Of a stretch of 64,000 bases of DNA, positions 12,127-24,631 are shown piece after piece; within the stretch, counting starts at the first letter, position 1, and every line of letters begins with the position of its first letter. Below the pieces are notes generated by a model. It saw nothing but the letters and a program-made list of their open reading frames with translations. It had not been told where the DNA came from and searched no databases. The translations under genes were made by a program, and so were the position numbers. The stretch is from Rhodosporidiobolus odoratus (lineage: Eukaryota; Basidiomycota; Microbotryomycetes; Sporidiobolales; Sporidiobolaceae), in contig JAOANU010000004.1 of the NCBI GenBank assembly GCA_034387635.1, positions 620,001 to 684,000 of the forward strand. The letters run 5' to 3'.

Positions 12127-15100
12127 ATGGCAGATGCTCTCTCACTGGTCAACCCATACCTGACCGACTTTGCCAACCCCGCTCCACTGTTCGTCCCTCC
12201 TCTTCTCGCTCAACTGGGTTCAGCTAACCTCGACACTCACCAAACACTTGAACAGCGCCGACGCACTCGTATCTCTCCTGACGAGCCAAGAACCTCTCGC
12301 CTGCGTCCTCCTCAACAGCGCACTTCACCAACTCTTGGCTGCAACCCTCGACCCAACTCTGCCATCTCCAACAGCCAATCAACTTTCCCTCCAAGACAAA
12401 CTCGCCGCCTTCTTTCACGACAGTCTCTTTGTGCCGCTCTCGACCTCGCCTGTACCGTCCACGAGCCAGGCTCAGGCAGACCAGCAGGCAAATGAGAGAA
12501 AAGCCGCCCTCGCCGATGCCATTCTCGACGTCGTCTGGCAGCTCGACATCGAGGTCGACACCCTCGTGCCTCTGTTGAGCAACAAGGCGGCATCGTCAGC
12601 CCAAGGAAGTGAGGCGGATGGGCAAGACGCGAAGATGGAGGTTGACGAGGAAGCAAAGACTCAGCAGGAAGCGAAGGAGATCCAGGTCATGTGTGCAGCT
12701 GGGCGAGGACGACTGGGCGCAGTTATCAAGTCTCTCATCGTGCGCACCTCCTCGCGACTCACCCGCCCAGGCCAGTACTGACTTCAAACCCAATTCTTCC
12801 TCCATCAGGCGCGTGGCGACCTTCCTCGTCAAGCCGTCCTTGAACGCCTCGATCTCAGCATGATCAGCACTCTCGGTATGCTGAACGACATCACATTCTT
12901 CTCCCGGATGGAAGTCAGGTCGAGGACGGCGTTATAGTGCGTTTTTTTTCCTTTTCCTTCACATTCTCACTCCTTTCCCAAGATCGCTCATCTGTTCTTA
13001 CCTGCTTCACCTCCTCCTCTTGAATGTTCGGTTACATTGTGTTCCAATAGCTACAAACAGCAAAAGTTTAACCTCCTTCGGGAAGAATCCGAAGGTTACT
13101 CCAAGCTGGTTGTCGAACTTTTGTCAAACCTCGGCCCGCCTGACTCGTCGGTCACTGGCGAGAGTGTAGAAAGTGAGGCGCAGAGGATGACGAGGGCCAA
13201 GAGCGTCAATGATAAGGTCAAGAACCTCATTGGTGCGTCCCTCTTTGCGCTTTCTTCGCGCCTACAAGCGTGGGCGCGGCAAAGAATTTCCTTCAGTTGA
13301 GAGTACTCACCCGCGCGTTCATGTAACAGGCAACTTCGACCTCGATCCCTCGCGCACGCTCGACATCCTCCTCGACAGCATGTCCGACAAGATCATCTCG
13401 CATTGGCAATTCTTCCTCGACGTCCTCGCTGTTTCTCCCTGGGCGCCCAAATCGAAGCGCCCCGGGTTTGCGAGCACTTCGCCGAAAGCCAACGGTGCGG
13501 CGCTTCCCACCTCGGGCGCGGCGCAGGAGGAGAAGGCCAAGGGAAAGGGGAAGGAAAAGGTTGATGTTGGGTTGGAAGGCGCGGACGGGAGCGACACGAT
13601 CGCGCAGATCTTGGGCTTCAAGTTCGCTTACTATCAGGTCCGCCTTATTTCTACCTCGCTCCGGCAGCCTAGGGCTAACCTCGCCTTGACATCGCTGATA
13701 GGGTCAAGACGCTCCCGATGTTCCTGAGAACCTCTACCTGACGGCCGCGATGCTCATATGGCATGGCTATGTCAAGCTAATTGACCTCTGGGCGCATGTA
13801 CGCTCGTGCTCTCTAACCTTTGCTCGAGCGTCGCTCACCTCGAGTTTCTCCGCAGCTCTCGCCCACCGATCTTGCTCTCACCGCTCTCAAGACCTCATAC
13901 GAAGAGCAGCAAGCTCAACTTGCCCGCTCCGTCGGAGGCGCCAACGCACTCGCCATGGCGGGCGCGCTCGTCGACGAAGAAGCCCCTACCGCCAAAACCT
14001 CCTCCGCCTCTGCTTCGACTTCCGCCGCCGCCGCTCCCGCTCGCGACCCACCCAACCAGAAGCTCGGTCTCCTTCGCGCACTCCTCGCCCTCGGTGATGC
14101 TCCTTCTGCACTGTTTATCCTCTCTCAGTACCCTCACCTCGTCGCCTGCTTCCCTGACGTCGCCGATCTTCTCAATCGCCTCTTGGCCGCTTCTATCGCA
14201 CCCGCCTATGCGCGTATTGCAGTTAGCAAGGGTGAGGGGGTTGAGCAGTTCTCGGCGGAGTTGAGAGCGGTCAGGCCGAAGGTTACGGTTGATTCCAAGG
14301 GAGAGAGGCATGTTTCGTATCCCCAGAGCAAGAGGCGGTTGACGGGATCGACGAAACCGGATGAGAAGGCGGGAGAGTGGACGTTCTTTTTTGAGGGAAG
14401 GTGGAGGGAGAAGGTTCCTAAGGCGGGGGAATGGGAGGAGGTGCTCGAGGTGTTGGAGGGGCTTTGGATGCCGTTGATCAAGGTTTGGGTGGCGAGAGAC
14501 TTTGGGCTGTTGACGAGGCTGCTGAGGATCGTGGCGGCGGATCTTGGGGTGCGTTGCTGAAGCTCTTGTCTTTCTATCTCCCTCTCGTAGGCTAACTCAT
14601 TCCGATTGTATGCCCCACCAGCCCACGCTCGACCCCAACCACCCTCGACTCACCCGCTGGCTGGACGTCCTCCGGATCTACCTCCTGCCCGGCGCCTCCC
14701 TACTCTCTTCCCACACTCCCGCCGCCCTTGAGCTATGGACCGTCCTCTCCCTCTTCCCCATCGAGACCCGCTTCACCCTCTACGGCGAGTGGAAGAACGT
14801 ACATTATCGCCGCATTCCCGCCCTGGGCGTCCGAAAAGCCGAGGCTGAACGCGACATCAAGTCCCTCCTTCGCCGCCTTTCCACCGAAAACGTCAAGAAA
14901 CTAGGCAAAACCTTTGCTCGCATCGCGCATACCAACCCCACCGTCATCTTTGCCGTGGCGTTGAATCAGGTGATGAGTTATGATAACCTGATTGTGCCGG
15001 TTGTCGAGGCGGCGAGGTACCTTACTGAGCTTGGGTTTGATGTCCTAGCCTATTCGATTCTGGAGGCGCTTAGCTCGGATAGGCCAAAGACGAAAGAGGA

Positions 15101-18100
15101 TGGAACCAGTATTGCGATGTGGCTACAGGGTCCGTATTTTCTCTCGTCAGTCTTCACCAAGTGACGCTTACCCTGACTCAGTGCCGTTTCCAGGTCTCGC
15201 CACCTTTACCGGTCAGATCTACCGTCGCTGGACTGCCATGCAGCCTTCTCTCTGGCTCATCCTTCAGTACCTGGTCAACCAACTCGCCCTCGGCAACTCG
15301 AAAGACCTACCCGTCCTCCGCGAACTGATCATCCGCATGACGGCCATCGAACCCTTCGCCGACCTCTCTGACGCTCAAGTCCTCTCGCTCGCGGGTGGCA
15401 AACACCTTCGCAGCGAAGTGTTCCAACAGACCGAGATTGGACAAGCTGCTATGAGGGTTCAGTTGGAACAGCAGGCTAAGGCGAGGGGGAGGTTGAGCGA
15501 GGCCTTGTTTTCGAAGGGGCTGGCGGTGCCGCTGTTGGTCAATATTGCGGTGCAGAGGCAAGGGTGCTTGAAGACGGATGCGCATCTCAAGTCGCTCGGA
15601 GCGTTGTTTGATCAGGCCAGTCGAGTTCTCTGCCTGCCTTCGCCTTGGCGTGCGCGGGACCAAGACTGACCTGAGCCTTGTCATGTAGAACCACGCCATT
15701 CTCTTCCAGTTCACTGAGCTGCTCAATGCCATCACCTCGCCCGAAGATCTCGCCAACTTGGTGCCGCCCGTCGAGCTTCTCATGGGTCGTCCTAGACCGA
15801 AGTCGGCCTTTGATGATGACGAAGAGGAGGCGAAGGTGCAACCGGGGTACGGGATCGAACCTGCCGTCGCTTTCGACATCGCTCGGCCAAAGCTCAGAGC
15901 GGCGTTGAAGGTGTGTTTCTCTTCGCCACACAATATGTTCATAACTAACCTACTGTTGTACGCAGGAATACGACGAAAAGGAAGTCGCGGACCTCGCGAT
16001 CGCTGCTGCTGAGAAGAAGCGAGGTCTCCTGGCTAAGCTTGCCCGGGAGAAGGAGAAGGCTAGTGCTTCGCCTGCTCCTCCTGCTGCGGCCGTCGCTGGT
16101 GAGGACGTCAAGATGGAGGACGTAAAAGAGGAGAGTGGAACTCCGCCTCCGCCTGATGTGAAGGCGAAGGAGATCGGTTTGACGAACGGGGCGTTCGAGA
16201 AGGAAGTCGAGAAAGAGGTTGACGCGGTTATGGCGGACGCTGCTGCAAGTCCGCTCATAAGTCCCAGCGCTCCACCCTTAACGAACGTACGCCCTCTTCT
16301 TCGTGCTGCTCGACGTCGACTTCCGGTATTCATGTCCCTCCTCCCTTCTCTAGCCTTGGCACCCTGGTCTAGTCGAAGTCATCGCCAAGATCTCCGAGCA
16401 ACTGCCTGAAGATGCTCGTAATCGGATAGGGTGCGCTCAATTCCTTACGTTTTCACGTAGGTGCTCGGCCTGACCCGCTTCCTTCGCCTGCAGTGCACCT
16501 TTCTTCGTCACCTTCTGGCAGCTTACCCTTTACGATATTCTTTATCCGAAAGAACGGTACGACGCCGAGATCGCCCGCCTTAAACTCATGCAGCGTGAAG
16601 CTGCTCAGCTACCCGCAGCGACTATCAAGCCCGATGAGCGGGACAAGTTTATCAAATCGATTGTTGCGCTTGCAACGACACTGATGGACGAGGCGGCGAA
16701 GCACATGGCAGCGAGGAATATCGTCACGAGGAGGCTGGTGAGGGAAAAGGCACAGTGGTTTGCCGGTTCGTCCGCCCACACTCATCGCCGCCGCCAAATG
16801 CGCGACTGAACCATCTCTTTGCTCCCAGGTGTCAGAAACAAGCATGACCGCACGGTCCTCGCCGATGAGATTCTCCAGTACTGCATTCAGCCTCGTGCTC
16901 GCCTTTCCCTTCCCGACGCCGTCTATGCTCATCAGATGCTGCGTCGTCTTCATTCGCTCAACACGCCCGGCTTCCACACAGTCGTGGTACTTGATCGCGT
17001 GCGTCTCGTGGTTCTCTTCTGAACTGCGGTGGACGAGCCTGACCTTTGCCTTCATGGTTCCGCAGCTTCTGACGAACCAAATCAGTCCTATCCTCTATTC
17101 TTGCACTGAGAACGAGGCACGAAACTACGGTATGTTGGCAGCTCATCCTGGCCCCGGTACACTCAGCTCATATCGCCCGTTCTCGCAGGCCGTTTCCTCT
17201 ATGACGTTCTCGGCGACATCAGCAAGTGGCACAAGGACAAGGCAGCGTATCAGGAAGAAGCCATTGGCGCCCAGCTGTCCGGTTTCATGCGACACCTCAA
17301 CTCGCCGAGAGAGGTTATCAACGCGGATGGCAAGACGCATTACAGCCATGAGGACTTCCAGCAAGCGGCGATCAAATGGCATGGAAGGATGGTCCTGGTG
17401 CATTCCGCTCGCTCGCATTATCCGCGTCCTGTTATTGTGCTGACCTTTGGTGGACCTAAAATAGGGCTTCATCGACAGCTTCAAGAGCGGCGAGTACATG
17501 CACATTAAGAACTCGATTCTCGTTCTTACCAAGATTGCGCCATACTTCCCGCTCGACTACAAGCAAGGCGAGAAGCTGGAGGCGAGCGTTGCCGAGCTGT
17601 TGGCTGTGGAGAAGCGCGAAGACTTGACAATCCTGGCCCAAGGGCACGTCCCGTCTCCCTCTCGTCTCACAAACAGGGATGAGAGCTAAGCGAGTTTTGG
17701 CCTCTTCAGTTACAAAGCCGTCGTCACTAAGCGCCGCAGGCATTGGATCAACAAGCCCCGCGAAACGCCCAAACCGAAGGAAGCGCCGAAGCCAGTTCCT
17801 GCCGCGGCCACTACATCGACCGCTACCAAGCCTTCCACAGTTGCCACGCCTGCACCGGCTGCCAAGGCTTCGAGTTCTGCGACAACGGCCCCGGGCTCGA
17901 TCCCTGTCAAACCCGCCAACTCTGCCGCTCCTCGTTCTTCTGCTGCAGCTGCACCAACTGGACCAGCCTCGACGGCTGGGAACCCGCCGACTGGACCCAA
18001 AACGAACTTGCCTCCGCGACCGACGACCACCGGCGGACGACCGTCTGCTGTGTATGTGTTTCAGCCGGGCTACTGTGCCCCATCATGAGCTGACCTTGCC

Positions 18101-20152
18101 TCGCAATGCAGCTCGCGCCCGTCGGAACAAGATGTCAAGTCTGCTGCCCCCTCCGGTCCTTCCTCGTCGATCCCGTACGTACATTCTCCCTTCACATAGC
18201 CTGCCGTAACTCGTATTCCCTGCGGCATCTCATCCTCCCACATTCTGCAGCCTACGTCCTGCTGCTGACGCTCGCCGTACCGAGACCAATGGCGCCTCCA
18301 CCCCTGTTACCTCGACGTCAGGCCTTCCAGCCCGACCGGGCAACTCGCCCGCCCCAAGTGCAGCCGAAAAGCTCCGCCAAGAAGCGCTCAACAGTAAACG
18401 AGTCTCGAGTGCAACCTCTGCCACCGCTACAACCGCCATGGACCCCCCTCCCGCTCCTTCCACCTCCTCCTCTTCTTCCACCCGAGCCTTGCCCGACAAG
18501 CCGGACAGCCGCAGCTCTCGACCTTCTTCTCGAGCTGCTACTCCCCCTCGACCTTCTTCTTCTTCGGCAACCGACGACCGCGACCGCGACCGCGATCGAG
18601 ACCGCCGCCACAGAGACTCTCGACCTGATGCTCGGGAGCCCGAGTCGGGTCGGTCGTCTAGAGCTCGAACGCCGCCGGTTCGTGAACGCGAGCGCGACCG
18701 CGAACGTGAGAGTCTGCGGGAGAGGGATAAAGATCGCGAGCGGGAGAGGGAGAGGGAGAGGGAGCGCGAGCGCAGCGTGGAGAGTTCGCATTCCTCGAGT
18801 CGGGGAGGGCGGGATCGAGATGCGAGGGATGCGAGGGATTCGAGGGAGGTGAGGGAGAGGGAATCGAGGAGGCGGAGTAGTAGGGAGGGGGATGAACGGG
18901 AGAGGGAAAGGGACAGGGATCGGGATCGGGATAGGGACAAGGAGAGGGAGAAGGAGAGGGAGAAGGAGAGAGACAGGGATCGTGATAGGGAGAGGGAGAG
19001 GGATAGGGAGAAGGACAAGGAGCGTCGAGACTCGAAGGGTGGCGGTGGGTTGTCGAGGGAGGCGGAGCGATCGAGCCGGAAGGAGCTTGACAGGCGGGAT
19101 GAGCGGGAGCACACGAGCGGGGGCAGCAGTCGTCGGGATGACGGCCGCTCGTCCAGGCGAGACGATGACCGTCACAGCTCGACCTCGAGGCGGGATGAGC
19201 CAACGAGGAGGGTACCGAAGGCTCGAACCCTCTCGCAAGTTGATGAGGCTCGAGAAGCGGCAAAAGAGAAGGAACGGGAACGGGACAGTCAGAGGGAGGC
19301 GGACCGAGAGAAGGAAAGGAAGGCAGAGCAGGAGAAGCGGCGTGATGAAGGTCGTCGGAGCAAAGCCTCTTCAGTGCGTGACCGCATAGTTGCCCTTCAG
19401 TCGTTCCCCACTTGCTAATCTCCTGTTAAACCCATAGGCCACCACTCCCGGTCGTAACGGTCTTCCCGCTCGACCCTCCACCGAGTCCAGCACAACCTCG
19501 AACGGCCGCTCCGGCTCGTCTTCCCTCCCCGCCAACCCCTCCGGCGACCGACTCAAACCGGCCCCCGCCAATCGCGACAAAAGTCACAGTGACGCTCGAG
19601 ACCAAGCCGAGAAAGCCGAAGCCGCCAAGCAGAAGAACCCCGGACTGTACGCCGCGGCTCAAGCGAGTCTCAACAAGGGCGGCTCTCCCCCGGCTGCTGA
19701 GGCCTCTGCTGCTGTTGCTGCAGCTTCAGGGTCAGGATCAGGGTCCGGATCGGGATTGGGATCGGGGTCGAAGGCAGACCTTGCTGGAATGAGCATTAAA
19801 GGTGGAGCGACCAGGGCAGGGAATAGGTTGTTTGATTCATTGACGGGCGGCGGAGGGAACAGGGGCAGAGGGGCAGGGGAGGAAGAGTCGAAAAAGAGAT
19901 CGGCGGCGCCGAATTCGCTTGCCGGTGCGTTTCCATCACGCCCCTTATCCTCTTCCTCTGTTTCGTTTTTGTCTCGGCGGATCACTGACCCATATTGCGT
20001 GTTTCTTCTGTCCGCTAGACCGCCTCGCTCCTGATGAGAAACGAGCACGCCGCGACGAGCCTTCGGGTTCGAGTTCCTCCAGGCGGGGAGGAACGGAAGG
20101 GGATGGATCGTCGGGCGCTCGGTCGAGGGGTGACGGGAGGGGAAGGAGATAG
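12127..20152 (+). CDS. THO2: THO complex subunit 2 (THO2/THOC2)
   Basis: This is the scaffold subunit of THO/TREX, which couples transcription to mRNA packaging and export in the nucleus. Hallmarks are SRMEVRSR followed, across an intron, by KQQKFNLLREESEGYSKL (near 13055-13110), then DPSRTLDILLDSM, NPTVIFAVALNQVMSYDN (14935-14985), PSLWLILQYLVNQL, PFFVTFWQLTLYDILYP (16495-16545) and WHKDKAAYQEEA...FMRHLN (17230-17305). The gene spans 8 kb with about 16-20 introns and should encode over 2,200 aa. The C-terminal third is disordered: a Pro/Ala/Ser linker, then a tract of alternating R with D or E (about 18580-19370), then a Gly/Ser end stopping at 20152. The exon 1 junction near 12187 is uncertain: a donor after the codons for NPAPL keeps the frame into ADALVSLL. 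It converges on SOF1, leaving 264 bp between stops. Confidence 0.9.
18700..19080 (+). repeat. Purine-rich low-complexity tract in THO2
   Basis: The coding strand here is almost entirely A and G, built from GAGAGGGA, GATCGGGAT and AAGGAGAGGG units, and codes for RD/RE/KE dipeptide runs. The other strand gives long Ser/Leu-rich open frames that are only shadows. Expansion or contraction of such units is expected, so length may vary between isolates. Confidence 0.8.
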
Positions 20153-20416
20153 GCGCAGCTTATCCGCGATAGTTGGTGATGATAACCAGATCGTCCTTCT
20201 CGCTTTCATTGAAACCTCGAGTCGAGATTAGAAGTGAACGTCGAGGGTTTGCCTCTGCTGCGGTCGCGAAGAAGCACGAGCGAGCGAGCAGATCAAGCTT
20301 GCTAGCCCCGCGAGCTGCAGCAAGAATGCTCTCTCGTATGCACAGCCGCAGGCGTCGGGCTCGCGCTCGCGGGTTGGAAGAGAATTGCCTCACCTGCGCC
20401 CCAACTCTGAACAGGA

Positions 20417-22594
20417 CTACAACTCGACTTTGTGAATCGCCGCCTTCTTGGCCGCTTGAGGCTTGAGGTCCTCGGCGGCCAAGCCCTTGGGCGCGTGTCG
20501 AAGTCGATTGTCTTGCTTGGTTTGACGCGCCGAGAGCATGTCGCGTTTGAGTTTGGTGGCCTGGTGGATTGGTTTGGGAAGGTAGCGGGTGCTGTGATAA
20601 CAAACAGAAAAGGAGGGCTATCAGTGCCGGGCTGAACGACTCAGAATCAAGTACCCCCTCTTCCAGGCCCGACTTGAGCAGAAAGGCGAGGAGGAAAGGA
20701 GGAAACTTTGAAGAGTAGTAGCACAGACAGAAGACGTACCGTTCGACCTTTGCCACATCGGCAACCGTACCCCACTTGTCCCTGAGTCCATCACGGTACT
20801 CTTTCCTAACCTGTTCACGCTTGTCAACGACGCCGAGTTTCTCTGAAGCCCGCATTTTCCAGATTCGAAGGTTGGCGTCGTCGGAACCAGAGAGGAGGAA
20901 GCGGGCGTCTAGGGTGGTTAGGGTCGAGAAGACGCTGCACATATGGATTATGGGCAAAAGATGAGAACGTCAATCCTATGCTGCGACAGAGCAGGAGGGC
21001 AGGGCGGATTTACGTGTATGCGGAAGGAGTGGGGTTGGAAGGAGGCGCGAGAAAAATGAACGAACCGCTGCATCCGCTTTGTATGGTAGGTGTCGCGACT
21101 CTTCCCCTCTCCCGTCTTCCAAATCCTGACCGTCCTATCATAACTGCCACTGACAAACTCTCGTCCAGTAGGACTCCAATCGCAACTCATGACCGCCCCG
21201 ACGTGACCTTTGTAGACCTGAGTGGTGGAAGAGAGGTTGCGCATGTCGAAGGTGTAGAGGTTGTGGTCTTCTGATGCACAGAGGAGGATGGGCGGCTGGA
21301 GGGGGTTGAAAACGAGTTGGTTGATGCGCATCTACGGGAACCAGACCAGATCATCAGTCCCGCAGCTTGGTATGACCTTCCCTAGATTGCAAGGCGGAAA
21401 GCGAAAATCAAGACGAATTGACCAACGCACCTGCATCGCCACCCTTCCCAGTGCCTTTCCGCTCCTCAAATCATACAAGCACACTGTCCGATCACTCCCT
21501 GAACTGGCCAAAACACTCGTCTCACTCTTGTTGAATGCAACCGAGACGATGTGTTCTCCAACACTAGAATTGCTCGTCGAGTGGAACTTGAGCGTCGACA
21601 GAGGGGCGGTCTTGGTCTCGTCCCAGATGTCGATTTGCGAGGAAGCGGTGGCGAAGATGGGGTCGTAACGGTGGTGGGAAATGGAGCTGGAGGGTGGAGC
21701 TGGAGGGTCAGTCGATCACTTTTACAGGGCAGCGAGAGGACGCACTTGAAACCGCTTTTGCCAGAGAAGGTTTGCAGTGGCTGCGGGACAAACGCGCGAG
21801 GTCAGTACGAGTCGTGGGCTGGACCTAGAGAGCAAGACGTACTCGAGCATTCTTGCCACTGGCGCCTCGTACATCCCACAGCTTGACCGTCTTGTCAACA
21901 CCGCAGGTCAACACCCTTGAACTGCCCTTGCTCTGCATGTCGTCCAATTCCCGTTGTCCCTCTTCGTACTCGTCGTCTTCTAGCTCGTCTTCGAGTCCCG
22001 CCCTGCCCTTGCCCTTGAACCCAATGTCATTCCGTTTGCGCTTGACGCCCCTTTCGCCTGCTCCAATCTTTTTCTCCAGCCTGCCCTCTTCACCCTCCAT
22101 GGGGTGAGAAAAGGCGACGCCCTTGACCATGCCCCTGTGGGCATTCTCTACCCCCCAGACGGTTCTCTGCCCTCCCAGATCCCAAACCCTGACGCTGCCA
22201 TCTCCAGCCCCACTTGCGACCCTGGCCAAGCCGCCAGCCTCATCCTTGGTCATGGTGTAGATGCCATCGCCGTGACCTTCGAGCGAGGCGACAAAGGGTT
22301 TGGCAAACATGCGTTCGAGTTTGGCAGCGGTTACGGCGCGGGTGTATTCCCTGGTTCGGGCAAAGGGATGGAGAGACGGGTCGAGGTTGCGAGAGACGGG
22401 GGCGGTGGAGGAGGACGAGGTCGGAAGGTGGTCCTCGAGGGAGCGGTGCATGGTCTTGATTTTCTGTCGAGTCGGGGCATTCAAGTATGTACAAGTGGGG
22501 GTGAGGTGGGGTGTGAAGGTGAGCTTGATGAGCGAGAGTAACAAGAGAGGCGAGGGAGAACGTCGAACTGAGTGGAGAAGGATGAGCGTACCAT
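20417..22594 (-). CDS. SOF1: SOF1/DCAF13 WD40 protein, SSU processome
   Basis: This nucleolar WD40 protein binds U3 snoRNP and is needed for 18S rRNA maturation. Joining an ATG-only first exon (22594-22592) to the exon starting at 22463 gives MKIKTMHRSLEDHLP, the typical SOF1 N-terminus, then SRNLDPSLHPFARTREY and LERMFAKPFVASLEGH. WD repeats follow (GAGDGSVRVWDL, GVDKTVKLWDVRG, GHVGAVMSCDWSPTGREF, GSYDRTVRIWK, SGSDDANLRIWKMRAS). The C-terminus has the diagnostic SOF1 tail, TRYLPKPIHQATKLKRDM followed by a basic end and stop at 20419-20417. An acidic/basic insert of ~60 aa separates two N-terminal WD repeats. The gene diverges from GPN3 and converges on THO2. Confidence 0.92.
22592..22594 (-). 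other. SOF1: Start-codon-only coding exon of SOF1
   Basis: On the minus strand the sequence reads ATG followed at once by the donor GTACGC. The 128-nt intron runs 22591-22464 and ends TCGACAG; the next exon starts AAA ATC AAG ACC. The fusion restores the conserved M-K-I-K-T start, which no in-frame ATG provides without the intron. Confidence 0.75.
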
Positions 22595-22855
22595 GATGGG
22601 TTAAACTGCTAGCTGCAGTACCGGCTTATATAGGTTGTCTGGCAGCAAACACGAGCAGTAAGTCAAGACACAAGCCGTGAGATCAAGAGAGGCGAGAGAT
22701 GGATCCAACCACAGACATCCCTCTGCTAACCCTCTTGCTGTCTCGTTGACCCCGTATAAACTCTTGTCAGAGCCACTGAGACACCCCGATAGCCCTACCT
22801 TCAGCCGCTGCGCCATCCTCTTCGCTTTGCGTCTCCTCATCTCCCCTTGCCGAAC
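22595..22855. promoter_or_regulatory. Divergent promoter region, SOF1 / GPN3
   Basis: A 261-bp gap lies between the two start codons. TATATA at 22627-22632 sits about 35 bp upstream of the SOF1 ATG, and TATAAA at 22755-22760 about 100 bp upstream of the GPN3 ATG. Each is positioned as a possible TATA element for one direction; that is inference. Confidence 0.5.
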
Positions 22856-24259
22856 ATGCGTTGTCAGTCGATTCCCTCCCTTACAAGCCCGATACCAGCT
22901 CATGCAGTACCATCACAGACGCCGTCCTCGTCACTGGACCCGCCGGCGCAGGCAAATCAACCTTCTGCGCCTCCCTCATCACCCACGCCCAGTCCCTCGG
23001 CAGAACCGTACACCTCTTCAACCTCGACCCCGCCGCAGACAAGTTCGAGTACCCGCCATCCCTCGACATCAAGGATCTCGTCAGCTTGGACGAGGTCATG
23101 GAGGACCTCGAGTTGGGCCCCAATGGAGGATTGGTCTACTGCTTCGAGTACGCAGCCTTTTCTTTTCCTCGCTTTCCTACCTCTGCCTCTTCGCCTGAGT
23201 AACCTTCTCCTGCGAACAGGTACCTGATGGAGAATCTCGACTGGCTCTCTGAAGCGCTTGGTGACTTTGAAGACGATTACGTACGCGTCTTGCTCGAGAC
23301 CTTTTTTCCCTCTTGACCTGTTGTTGTCCGGCTACCTCGGTTCAACAGCTCATTATCGACTGCCCCGGTCAAATCGAACTCTACACTCACATCCCCATCC
23401 TCCCTCGACTCGCCAAACTCCTCACCGGGACCATGAACATCAACGTCGTCGCGTGCTACCTTCTCGAATCCCAATTCATGGAAGACTCGGCAAAGTACTT
23501 CTCGGGCGTACTCAGTGCTATGAGTTGCATGATTGGCTTGGAGGTGCCCTTTGTCAATGTCATGAGCAAGATGGATCTGGTCAGGAAAGAGGGTAAGAGG
23601 AAGAAGGAAGTTGATCGGTGCGTCTGGTGCAATTCTCGTCCGCGAGTGCTCTGGAACCTTGTCTAGGGTTGCGCTGTCGATGAACGAGTATTTTTACTGA
23701 CGCTCTAGCCTGGTCACAGCTTCCTCGACCCCGACCCAGAGCTCCTTCGAACCTCGGTCAACCGGGAACTGAATCCCAAGTTCCACGAGCTCAACAGCGC
23801 TCTGGTGCACCTGGTGCGTTTCCTTCTTTCTCCTCATTTACATGCAGCTTGAGGTGCTGACCTGCTGCCTCTCCACCTTTTCGCCTCTACTCTCGTCCGG
23901 CGTAACAGATCGAGGACTTCAACATGGTCCAATTCCTTCCCCTTGACGTGACGGATGAGGACAGTGTCGGTGTGGTGTTGAGTCACTTGGACAATGCGAT
24001 CCAATATGGAGAACACGAGGAACCGAAGGAGCCGGCCGACGTGCGTCTTTTTCTTGTCTTTTTTTTTTTTTTGGTGCCGGTTTCTCCCCAGGTTGCCTTG
24101 CCGATACATCTTCTGCCTTTTATTGGGCCGGATGGCTCGACGTGTCGTGCCCCGTCCCCCTTTCCTCCTCCCCGTGTAGTCATGAGAGTGTGCTTACTGA
24201 CTTTAGCGTTGCCCTGGTAAACGCAGATGGATCAAGGCGACTTTGATACGGAAGGTTGA
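22856..24259 (+). CDS. GPN3: GPN-loop GTPase 3
   Basis: Seven exons (22856-22862, 22919-23147, 23220-23280, 23349-23617, 23720-23813, 23909-24040, 24227-24259) sum to 825 nt, 274 aa. GPN3 works with GPN1 in assembly and nuclear import of RNA polymerase II. The 7-nt first exon gives MRY, completing [17 protein letters not shown] with the Walker A/P-loop at residues ~8-15. NLDPAAD is G2-like, [14 protein letters not shown] carries the Gly-Pro-Asn loop, [14 protein letters not shown] is the G3 region and NVMSKMDLV the G4 motif with Lys-Asp. The size is that of the family. The penultimate intron holds a run of about 18 T (near 24057-24074). It lies between two ribosome-biogenesis genes. Confidence 0.94.
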
Positions 24260-24631
24260 GGTTGGGGCACCAGAGCTAGGCGAGTTTCGGGTCGTATTTG
24301 TTGCTATACTAGTTGCTCTCTGATAACAGTTGCCGGCGAGGAGAGGAAAACAAAGTCGAGTCCCCCCTTTCCCGTTCAACCTTGGGCAGTTATAATTTGG
24401 ATTCGTCTCCCTCAAGCTGAGCTCGAGATTCCCGAGTGCTGTTCCTGCTGTTCTCGTCTGCTCGCTGGACTGATACGCTCACCTGTACCACACTGAGCTC
24501 AGTTCTGACTATCTCGTCCGGCCACTCACAACCTAGCGCCACTCCTCGCTCACTCTCCTTCTCCCCCTCCACCACCACTCCCATCTCTCAACCTCTGCCC
24601 CATCCCCGTCTCAAAGCCTTGAGCCTCAAGC
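24260..24631. other. Intergenic region, GPN3 3' end and ENP2 promoter
   Basis: 372 bases without a supported exon. The second half is pyrimidine-rich on the plus strand, as expected for a leader just before the ENP2 ATG. Nothing else was recognised. Confidence 0.5.

Noticed and set aside
18230..19238. Two long minus-strand frames rich in Ser/Leu or Pro/Ile
   Set aside because: They are complements of the purine-rich RD/RE tract of THO2 and have no independent support.
24057..24074. Poly-T run as a Pol III terminator
   Set aside because: It is inside a GPN3 intron just before an acceptor-side region and no Pol III gene precedes it.
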